Shown here: piece after piece, positions 1-5,372 of the stretch | How the letters are laid out: every line of letters starts with the position of its first letter | Numbering within the stretch: the first letter of the stretch is position 1 | NCBI GenBank assembly: GCA_027317105.1 | Contig: DAHVFH010000076.1 | Span: 1-7,561 of the forward strand | Length of the DNA stretch: 7,561 bases | Direction of reading: 5' to 3' | Source of the DNA: Cytophagales bacterium | GTDB lineage: Bacteria > Bacteroidota > Bacteroidia > Cytophagales > Cyclobacteriaceae | Notes under the pieces: generated by a model | Databases searched by the model: none | Told to the model about the DNA's origin: nothing | The model's input: only the letters and a program-made list of their open reading frames with translations | Position numbers and translations under genes: made by a program

Positions 1-84
1 CAACGTGACCTCACTAAAATTCAGATGGATATGTTTGCCGCTACAAAGGGGGGTGTTTTTGAAAGTCCCGAAAAATCCCCGTAA
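1..84 (+). CDS. C-terminal end of an unrecognised protein (5' partial)
   Basis: The first frame is open from the window edge to a TAA at 82-84 and gives 27 residues, beginning QRDLTKIQMDMF and ending ESPEKSP. Base composition is more balanced than in the AT-rich DNA that starts right after the stop, which is what a gene end looks like. The fragment is hydrophilic, with a Pro/Ser/Glu/Lys tail and no motif I can assign to a family. It could be the tail of a soluble or cytoplasmic protein. Because only 28 codons are visible, an accidental open frame cannot be excluded. The gene would lie upstream of the spacer in the same orientation as the aminotransferase operon. Confidence 0.5.
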   Translation, partial: QRDLTKIQMDMFAATKGGVFESPEKSP

Positions 85-188
85 TTTTAAGATGAAACCA
101 TTTTTTAAACAGTTTTTTAAATTAGGCGGATGCCAGTAATAGAAATACATGAAAGTAAATCGTTCAAGTTGTGTATTTTCTATTGCGT

Positions 189-260
189 AGCAAGGAAAGT
201 TTAAGAAAAAAAAATTGTAAAGCATTGACAATATGAAACTTAGCCTTGCTTTTTATTTTA
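189..260 (+). terminator. Long compound hairpin with T-rich tail, possible terminator
   Basis: AGCAAGG at 189-195 pairs with CCTTGCT at 244-250. After a small internal bulge, AAGTTT at 197-202 pairs with AAACTT at 236-241. Inside the loop, ATTGT at 214-218 can pair with ACAAT at 228-232. The stem is followed at once by TTTTATTTTA, the layout of an intrinsic terminator read on the plus strand, which would serve the gene ending at 84. The arms are far apart (loop of 33 nt before the inner helix), so this is weaker than a classic terminator. It could instead be a structured leader or a small RNA end. Confidence 0.4.
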
Positions 261-318
261 TAAAGTTACTCTTACGCTTAATCTGGGTTTAATTGCTTCT
301 ATTTACTTTACCAATGTA

Positions 319-330
319 TGTTTTAAAACA
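319..330. repeat. Perfect 12-bp palindrome TGTTTTAAAACA
   Basis: TGTTTTAAAACA equals its own reverse complement. It lies in non-coding DNA about 60 bases upstream of the candidate small membrane ORF at 393. It has the form of a dimeric regulator site, but no regulator is visible nearby, and short AT-rich palindromes also arise by chance. Confidence 0.25.
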
Positions 331-392
331 CTTCTGCACGATTCATGGATTGAGAATTCCCAACATTTGTATTCAAGAAAAAGTGAAAAAGC

Positions 393-506
393 ATGAGATC
401 TATGAAGATGAATAATGTCGGTTGGAAAAGCAGAGCAAAACAGACGCTAATTTTGATCCTCGTAATACTCATTGGGATATTAATATCAAAAATTATCATG
501 GCGTAA
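393..506 (+). CDS. Candidate 37-residue single-pass membrane peptide
   Basis: An ATG at 393 opens a 37-codon frame ending in TAA at 504-506. The N-terminal part is short and basic (MRSMKMNNVGWKSRAKQ). It is followed by about 18 to 20 strongly hydrophobic residues (from TLILILVILIGILIS) and a two-residue MA end after KII. Positive residues before one hydrophobic helix predict an N-in single-pass inner-membrane peptide. In-frame ATGs at 402 and 408 are alternative starts, and an in-frame TGA at 384-386 blocks extension upstream. I do not recognise a family. Small single-helix peptides include type I toxins and small regulators of membrane complexes, but neither role is shown here. An AT-rich antisense frame covers the same DNA, and a 12-bp palindrome lies inside it, so this may also be non-coding. 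Confidence 0.35.
   Translation: MRSMKMNNVGWKSRAKQTLILILVILIGILISKIIMA
476..487. repeat. Perfect 12-bp palindrome GATATTAATATC
   Basis: GATATTAATATC equals its own reverse complement. It falls inside the hydrophobic part of the candidate small ORF, where codons ATA, TTA and ATA (Ile-Leu-Ile) produce most of it, so it may simply be a by-product of that coding sequence. If the small ORF is not real, it is a second operator-like site in the spacer. Confidence 0.2.
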
Positions 507-567
507 GTATTAGTGAGGAGTTCTGTGACAATATTCAATGAAAAATTTTAGGTTGAAAATCCGGCTT

Positions 568-579
568 TCTAAATTTAGA
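568..579. promoter_or_regulatory. Perfect 12-bp palindrome upstream of the aminotransferase operon
   Basis: TCTAAATTTAGA equals its own reverse complement. It ends about 40 bases upstream of the -7-like box at 620-627 and 52 bases upstream of the aminotransferase start. That position would suit an activator site or an upstream repressor site for the operon. There is no second copy in the window and no regulator gene beside it, so the role is an inference from position and symmetry only. Confidence 0.25.
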
Positions 580-619
580 CCATAACATTTTCCCCATTCC
601 GAAAATCATCCATTGCATG

Positions 620-627
620 TAGCTTTG
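620..627 (+). promoter_or_regulatory. Bacteroidota-type -7 box TAGCTTTG abutting the start codon
   Basis: TAGCTTTG matches the TAnnTTTG -7 consensus used by the primary sigma factor of Bacteroidota. It ends only 4 bases before the ATG at 632, so transcription from it would start at or next to the start codon and give a leaderless or nearly leaderless mRNA. No good TTG or TTTG (-33) element lies 19 to 21 bases upstream; that region reads ATTCCG. The match may therefore be accidental, with the true promoter lying further upstream. Confidence 0.3.
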
Positions 628-631
628 TAGA

Positions 632-1816
632 ATGGATTTCAACAAAGAAACATTTCTTAACCACCTCGCCCAAACTTCGCCCCAATCATTTTTAATTTCA
701 GTAGATCGCGCAGAAGGGGTTTATCTATATTCCCCAGATGGCAAGCGATATTTTGATATGATATCAGGAATTGGCGTGAGCAATATTGGCCATCGCCACC
801 CAAAAGTTATTCAGGCTATCAAAGCGCAACTCGACAAGCATTTGCATGTGATGGTCTATGGAGAATTCATTCAATCCTCACCGAATTTATTAGCCAAGAA
901 ACTAGCAAGCATCCTGCCGCCCGAACTGGATTGCACTTATTTTGTGAATTCTGGAACGGAAGCAAACGAAGCCGCATTGAAATTGGCCAAACGATACACC
1001 GGACGAACCGAAATTATATCGTGCAAAAATTCGTATCACGGAAGCACCCATGGTTCAATGAGTATTTCAGGTAATGAATTAAAAAAGAGCGCCTTTCGGC
1101 CACTCCTTCCGGATGTGAAATTTATCACCTTTAATGATGAAGCTGATATTCAATGCATTTCGGAGAAAACGGCTTGTGTCATTTTAGAAACCGTGCAAGG
1201 TGACGCAGGCGTGCGAATTCCTTCAAAAAGTTATCTACAAGCCCTACGAAAGCGATGCACGGAAACAGGTGCCCAACTTATCCTTGACGAAATCCAGTGT
1301 GGTATGGGCCGCACAGGGACATTGTTCGCGTTCCAACAATTTGGGATTATCCCCGACATCTTAACCATCGGCAAAGCCTTTGGCGGTGGTTTGCCTATTG
1401 CCGCCTTTATTTCAAGTAAAAACAAAATGCAAACCCTTAGCCATGACCCGATGCTCGGTCATATTACCACTTTCGGTGGCAATCCAGTTTGTTGTGCTTC
1501 TGCGTTGGCCACGCTAGATGTCATTGATGAAGAGAAAATCCTTGACAAAGTTGAGGCAAAAGGAAAACTGATCGAAAGTCTATTGCATCATCCAAAAGTA
1601 AAGGCGCAAAGAAGAATTGGATTAATGTTTGCGTTCGATTTTGATTCTGAAGACCACGTCAATCGGATTGTTGATTATTGCAAAGCGTATGGGGTGATTG
1701 GGTATTGGTTTTTGTCGAACCCCCATAGTTTTCGGATTGCCCCTCCCCTCACTATTTCAGAAGCGGAAATTCGTGAAGCCTGCGGAATAATTTTGAGGGC
1801 AATAGAAAAATCCTGA
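632..1816 (+). CDS. Class III PLP-dependent aminotransferase
   Basis: This 394-residue protein is a fold-type I, class III aminotransferase, the group that holds acetylornithine, 4-aminobutyrate and ornithine aminotransferases. Visible landmarks are the cofactor-phosphate loop SGTEANEAALK (107-117), the aromatic YHGS (135-138) that stacks on the PLP ring, and the LDEIQCGMGRTG signature (218-229), whose D219 binds the pyridine nitrogen. K248 in IGKAFGGG is the Schiff-base lysine. TTFGGNP (279-285) follows, and R368 in FRIAPPL is the expected carboxylate-binding arginine. Length is normal, so the enzyme should be active and cytoplasmic. The amino donor and acceptor cannot be told from these motifs, and no arginine or GABA pathway gene is adjacent. 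The start is the first ATG of the frame and has no Shine-Dalgarno sequence. It appears to be the first gene of a three-gene operon, with 11 bases before the next start. Confidence 0.93.
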   Translation: MDFNKETFLNHLAQTSPQSFLISVDRAEGVYLYSPDGKRYFDMISGIGVSNIGHRHPKVIQAIKAQLDKHLHVMVYGEFIQSSPNLLAKKLASILPPELDCTYFVNSGTEANEAALKLAKRYTGRTEIISCKNSYHGSTHGSMSISGNELKKSAFRPLLPDVKFITFNDEADIQCISEKTACVILETVQGDAGVRIPSKSYLQALRKRCTETGAQLILDEIQCGMGRTGTLFAFQQFGIIPDILTIGKAFGGGLPIAAFISSKNKMQTLSHDPMLGHITTFGGNPVCCASALATLDVIDEEKILDKVEAKGKLIESLLHHPKVKAQRRIGLMFAFDFDSEDHVNRIVDYCKAYGVIGYWFLSNPHSFRIAPPLTISEAEIREACGIILRAIEKS

Positions 1817-1827
1817 TCTTTCAGTTC

Positions 1828-2898
1828 ATGGAAGCTTCAACAAAAGACAAGTTAGATCTGGCATTTAAAGCAATGGTTATTTTAGCGTTGCTGATCGCCT
1901 TCTTGATCCTGACCAAAGATATCGTGATGCCCCTCACTTTTGCCGCATTGTTTTCGGTCGTTCTGCTTCCCCTCGCCAAACGAATTGAAAAAAGAACGGG
2001 CAGGATTTTTTCGATTTTTATGGTGCTTTTATTCTCTTTCACACTTGTTGGATTATTTACATGGTTCATTGTTTCGCAATTAACGAGTTTGGTCGCCAGC
2101 CTTCCTGGTTTGGAAGAAAAATTTTTTGATATGGTGAACACCGTCAGTTTCAAAATCAATGACCAATTTAACATCAGCACGGAAGAGCAAGGTCAACTGC
2201 TGAAAGAGGGTATTAAGAATTTATCCGCCTACACCTCTAATGTTCTTCTTTCCACATCCTATCTGGTCTATTTTTTTGTTCAAGTGCCGATTTACATTTT
2301 TTTGCTTTTGTTCTATCGTGATCGGTTTGTTGAATTTCTATTGGCACTCAGGCCAGACAACCCCCTCAAATGGAAGGATGAAATTCAACATGTCGTGAGG
2401 GGTTATATCTCAGGGTTGGTGATGGTTGTCGTCATTGCAGGCGCGCTCAACAGTATCGGTATGCTGGTGTTGGGTATTCAGCATGCCATCTTCTTTGGTT
2501 TTCTTTCTGGCCTTTTAACCATGATCCCGTATATTGGGATAACCCTTGGCGCCACGCTTCCCGCCTTGTTGGCATTGGTTACAAAGGATAGCGCTTGGTA
2601 TGCGATCGGTGTAATTGGCATTCACATGTTTGTTCAGTTTTTGGAAGGGAATTTTATCACCCCGAAAATAACCGGATCGCGCATCAGCATTAATGCACTT
2701 GCCGCCATTCTTGCCCTATTAGTCGCTGGCGAAATCTGGGGAATTGCCGGGATGATTTTGGCTGTTCCCGCTGTAGGGATACTCAAAATTATTTTATCCT
2801 ATTCCAAGGAATTGAAGTCAATAGTTATTCTGCTGGGTGATGAAAAACATAATGAGCCCGAATTGATTTTACCCGAAGAATCCGAAAATAAACCCTAG
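1828..2898 (+). CDS. AI-2E/PerM-family membrane transporter
   Basis: This 356-residue protein has the topology of the AI-2E exporter / PerM family (formerly UPF0118, DUF20). There are hydrophobic helices near residues 12-29, 33-50 and 60-85, a soluble segment of about 55 residues (88-140), then helices from 142-163 and a dense cluster at 192-326. Family landmarks are IPYIG at 233-237, the Q270-to-G283 block with EGNFITPKITG, and GEIWGIAGMILAVP at 301-314, which forms part of the typical C-terminal helices. The last 30 residues are a charged cytoplasmic tail. Members have been linked to export of the signal AI-2, Na+/H+ exchange and unknown substrates, so the family name does not establish the cargo. 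No luxS is in view. The gene lies 11 bases after the aminotransferase stop and 4 bases before the serine hydrolase start, which supports co-transcription. Confidence 0.92.
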   Translation: MEASTKDKLDLAFKAMVILALLIAFLILTKDIVMPLTFAALFSVVLLPLAKRIEKRTGRIFSIFMVLLFSFTLVGLFTWFIVSQLTSLVASLPGLEEKFFDMVNTVSFKINDQFNISTEEQGQLLKEGIKNLSAYTSNVLLSTSYLVYFFVQVPIYIFLLLFYRDRFVEFLLALRPDNPLKWKDEIQHVVRGYISGLVMVVVIAGALNSIGMLVLGIQHAIFFGFLSGLLTMIPYIGITLGATLPALLALVTKDSAWYAIGVIGIHMFVQFLEGNFITPKITGSRISINALAAILALLVAGEIWGIAGMILAVPAVGILKIILSYSKELKSIVILLGDEKHNEPELILPEESENKP

Positions 2899-2902
2899 AA
2901 GA

Positions 2903-4234
2903 ATGAGAATCCTTTTTTGTGCGTCTCTCGCACTTATGCCAATATTACTTTCGGCACAAGGCATTGAAGACCTGGGTAAGCAACGCGTTGAATTGGAGGA
3001 AACCCCGGGTATAGCTATCGCCTGGATTGAAAATGGACAAGCCCATTTTTTTTCTTTTGGACTCTCCAATATTTCATCTAAGGAACAGGTGACATCAAAA
3101 ACTCTTTTTGAAATTGGCTCCATTACTAAAACATTCACCTGTAGTCTGCTTTCCTATATGGTGCTGCAAAAGGAAGTGGCTTTAGCGGATCGTGCCCAGC
3201 ACTATCTACCAACGGCTATTATTCTTCCACAAAAAAACGGAAAACAAATCACCCTTTTAAATTTAGCTACTGCTCGCTCCGGGTTACCTCGGCTTCCTGG
3301 CAACCTAAGTCCGGCCGATCCGAATAACCCCTATCTTGATTACACAGAAAAAGAGCTAACTAATTTTTTAAACAACTGCGAACTCAAGAATGAACCCGGA
3401 GCGGTGTACGAATATTCGAATTTAGGAATGGGGCTGTTGGGTTTTATCCTTACACACAAAAAAGGCGAACCTTATTCGCAGCTCATCAAAGAGATCATTC
3501 TGAAACCGCTGGAGATGAATCAAACTTACATTAGCGGTGAAACAAAAAGCAAGTTATTGGCAACGGGGTATATGGATAAAAATCCGGTGAATGCTTGGAC
3601 ATGGAACAACCAAAGTGCACTTACCGGGGCAGGTGGCATTGTTTCTAATGCCGAGGACATGCTCAAATACCTCGCGGCTCAGTTGTCAACTGATCAAACA
3701 ACCCTGACAGCCTCCTTTCAGGAGACGCATAAAGAAAGAGCCGAAGCAGGAAGTGAGCAGCTTCAAATCGGATTGGGTTGGCACATTCGCGATCATAAAT
3801 ACATCTGGCACAACGGTGGCACACAAGGATTTCGTTCGTTCATCGGATTTGATCCTGAAAAGAAAAGAGGCATTGTTGTGCTCACCAACTCTACGAATGC
3901 AGCAGATGATTTAGGATTCCATTGGCTAGATTCGGCTTACGCATTAAAATTACTAAAGAAACCGATCGATCTAGCCCCTGAGAAGGTGAAAGAGTATGAA
4001 GGAATTTATGAGATTACGCCCACATTTAAGGTAACGATTAGCTTGCAAGAATCCACCTTGCTAATGCAAGCCACCAATCAACCCAAAGTATCTTTATATG
4101 CAGAAGGGCAGGACAAGTTCTTCCTTCGTGTCGCTGATGTCTCTGTTAATTTTAATCGAAATGGAGAAGGAAAAATCGAAAAGCTTACCATCCATCAAAA
4201 TGGCATTGAACAGGTTGGGAAGAAAATAAAGTGA
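2903..4234 (+). CDS. Exported serine hydrolase (beta-lactamase/PBP class C-like) with C-terminal domain
   Basis: This 443-residue protein starts with a signal peptide: basic MR, a hydrophobic core to about residue 17, and likely cleavage in the LLSAQG region near 18-20. It should act in the periplasm. The serine beta-lactamase fold is marked by S73-I-T-K76 (SxxK, nucleophile and general base), Y171-S-N173 (YxN), and H303-N-G-G306, the HxG version of the third motif common in AmpC-like hydrolases and esterases. Residues from about 358 onward (APEKVKEYEGIYE and after) resemble the DUF3471-type beta domain often fused behind such enzymes. The substrate may be a D-amino-acid peptide, a peptidoglycan fragment or an ester. 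Resistance to beta-lactams is not implied by these motifs. The ATG lies only 4 bases after the preceding stop, so translation is probably coupled. The gene ends 4 bp from the convergent hslV gene. Confidence 0.93.
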   Translation: MRILFCASLALMPILLSAQGIEDLGKQRVELEETPGIAIAWIENGQAHFFSFGLSNISSKEQVTSKTLFEIGSITKTFTCSLLSYMVLQKEVALADRAQHYLPTAIILPQKNGKQITLLNLATARSGLPRLPGNLSPADPNNPYLDYTEKELTNFLNNCELKNEPGAVYEYSNLGMGLLGFILTHKKGEPYSQLIKEIILKPLEMNQTYISGETKSKLLATGYMDKNPVNAWTWNNQSALTGAGGIVSNAEDMLKYLAAQLSTDQTTLTASFQETHKERAEAGSEQLQIGLGWHIRDHKYIWHNGGTQGFRSFIGFDPEKKRGIVVLTNSTNAADDLGFHWLDSAYALKLLKKPIDLAPEKVKEYEGIYEITPTFKVTISLQESTLLMQATNQPKVSLYAEGQDKFFLRVADVSVNFNRNGEGKIEKLTIHQNGIEQVGKKIK

Positions 4235-4238
4235 GGGG

Positions 4239-4778
4239 TTAGCCTATTTTCTCAATCACCAAATTATGGTTGGTGTAAATGCAAATGTCTGCAGCGATAT
4301 TTAAACTTTCACGGACAATTTCCTCCGCTGAAAGTTGAGGGGCAAACTTTATCATCGCAAGCGCGGCCGCCTGCGCATACATTGCGCCCGACCCGATGGC
4401 GGCCACATGATTATCGGGCTCAATCACATCGCCCGTCCCAGAAAGCATTAGTATTTCATCTTTGTTGCAAGCAATCAACATGGCCTCTAATCTTCTGAGG
4501 TAGCGATCCATGCGCCAGTCTTTCGCTAATTCAATCGCAGCGCGTTTCATATTGCCGCCATAGGCATTCAGCTTTTCATCAAACCGATCAAGTAGGGTAA
4601 AAGCATCGGCTGTGGAACCCGCAAAACCGGTAAGCACTTTACCTTCTTGCAGCTTGCGAATTTTTTTTACGTTGCTTTTCGCGATGGTGTTGCCCATGGT
4701 AGCCTGACCGTCCCCTCCGATGGCAACCGATCCGTTGTGTTGTACCGCAAGTATAGTTGTTGAATGAATTTCCGTCAT
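4239..4778 (-). CDS. hslV: ATP-dependent protease peptidase subunit HslV
   Basis: This 179-residue protein is the proteasome beta-like peptidase HslV (ClpQ), which forms a double hexameric ring and degrades proteins fed by the HslU ATPase. The hallmark TTILAVQHNGSVAIGGDGQA begins at residue 7. T7 should be the N-terminal nucleophile after removal of the six-residue leader MTEIHS, as in other HslV proteins with a short propeptide. NVKKIRKL (36-43) carries the conserved lysines, GFAGSTADAFTL (51-62) and ELAKDWRMDR (83-92) match the family closely, and GSGAMYAQAAA followed by DICIYTNHN ends the fold. Length is typical. The start ATG directly touches the TAA of the Uma2 gene (TAAATG), so it is read from the same transcript. 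The ATPase gene hslU, often adjacent, is not in this window and must lie elsewhere if the complex is functional. Confidence 0.97.
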   Translation of the reverse strand: MTEIHSTTILAVQHNGSVAIGGDGQATMGNTIAKSNVKKIRKLQEGKVLTGFAGSTADAFTLLDRFDEKLNAYGGNMKRAAIELAKDWRMDRYLRRLEAMLIACNKDEILMLSGTGDVIEPDNHVAAIGSGAMYAQAAALAMIKFAPQLSAEEIVRESLNIAADICIYTNHNLVIEKIG

Positions 4779-5372
4779 TTAAATAATATTCACATGTTGG
4801 TAAACAACGCTAAGCGGAATTCTAATTCCTAAACAAACAATCACTAAGCTTTGGTCAACGGATTTGTACTCCTCCAACTCCCAATGACCGGTGGCGTTCA
4901 ATCGAAAATTCTCGATGCTAAAGGCCTCTGGATCAACCAGCACATATTCTTTCAAGGTAGGTATATCCCGATACAACTTGAATTTTCCTCCTCGATCGTA
5001 ATCTTTCGTGCTTGGCGATAAAATTTCGATGATCACCGTTGGCTCTAGCGATGTGTTTTCATTCTTATCAAATCTCTTTTTTTCACCGCAGTAAATAGAA
5101 ATATCAGGATAAGTAAAAAGTGTATTCTGGGGAATATGAAGACGTTTATCGCTACCGTAAGGGCGGCATGGATTTCCTTTTAATTGAACACAAATCTCTC
5201 CAAATAAACTCGAAAAAATTTCATTGTGCGGATCACCTGCTCCCGCCATGGCAAACACTTCGCCCTGAAAATATTCATGTTTAAACTCCGCAGCATCCTC
5301 CGCTTTCAAATACGCTTCAATAGAAATGAATTTCTTTTCATAAGCAACCGATGGCTCTTCTGTTTTCATCAT
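4779..5372 (-). CDS. Uma2-family (DUF820) endonuclease-fold protein
   Basis: This 197-residue protein belongs to the Uma2/DUF820 family, which has a restriction-endonuclease-like PD-(D/E)xK fold. The family pattern is visible: an N-terminal EYLKAED and HEYFQGEVFAMAGA block (19-45), YPDISIY with D90, IIEILSPSTKDYDRGGKFKLY (114-134) with E116 and the SPST motif, a lysine and tyrosine downstream, and LKEYVLVDP (140-148). The candidate metal-binding residues D90 and E116 are intact, so nothing suggests inactivation. Biological targets for these proteins are mostly unknown. They are greatly expanded in cyanobacteria and scattered in other phyla. The ATG at 5372 overlaps the TGA of the E2 gene by one base (TGATG), and its stop touches hslV. 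An ATG one codon later is an alternative start. The gene looks embedded in a housekeeping operon, possibly by transfer, but its base composition is not strikingly different. Confidence 0.9.
   Translation of the reverse strand: MMKTEEPSVAYEKKFISIEAYLKAEDAAEFKHEYFQGEVFAMAGAGDPHNEIFSSLFGEICVQLKGNPCRPYGSDKRLHIPQNTLFTYPDISIYCGEKKRFDKNENTSLEPTVIIEILSPSTKDYDRGGKFKLYRDIPTLKEYVLVDPEAFSIENFRLNATGHWELEEYKSVDQSLVIVCLGIRIPLSVVYQHVNII

Larger units (their letters stand above)
85..631. other. AT-rich spacer without a conserved gene
   Basis: This stretch of 547 bases lies between two plus-strand genes and is clearly richer in A and T than the flanking genes. No frame gives a protein of recognisable family. 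What can be seen is a compound hairpin followed by a T-rich run (189-260), perfect 12-bp palindromes at 319-330, 476-487 and 568-579, a 37-codon frame for a possible membrane peptide (393-506), two 15-codon frames starting MK (92-139 and 538-585), and a -7-like box abutting the next gene (620-627). No tRNA cloverleaf, insertion-sequence end or CRISPR repeat is visible. Confidence 0.7.

Noticed and set aside
101..121. Repeat TTTTTTAAA x2 as a possible iteron or CRISPR-like repeat
   Set aside because: Only two units of low complexity are present, with no third copy and no cas or replication gene nearby.
438..445. TAATTTTG as a second -7 box in the spacer
   Set aside because: It matches TAnnTTTG but lies inside the candidate small ORF. 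This pattern is frequent by chance in AT-rich DNA, and I could not defend a -33 partner.
323..538. 71-residue hydrophobic open frame on the minus strand
   Set aside because: It is antisense to the basic-then-hydrophobic plus-strand frame at 393-506. Its composition looks like a complement of that AT-rich DNA, and it has no family likeness. It would also point against both flanking genes.
1821..2180. 119-residue minus-strand frame inside the PerM gene
   Set aside because: It lies fully inside a well-supported family member on the other strand and shows no domain of its own.
2869..3138. 89-residue minus-strand frame over the PerM/serine hydrolase junction
   Set aside because: It spans two real genes on the opposite strand and has no family features.
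2903..4234. Reading the serine hydrolase as a beta-lactam resistance gene
   Set aside because: SxxK, YxN and HxG are shared by many esterases and peptidases of this fold. The DUF3471-like C-terminal part is atypical of dedicated class C beta-lactamases.
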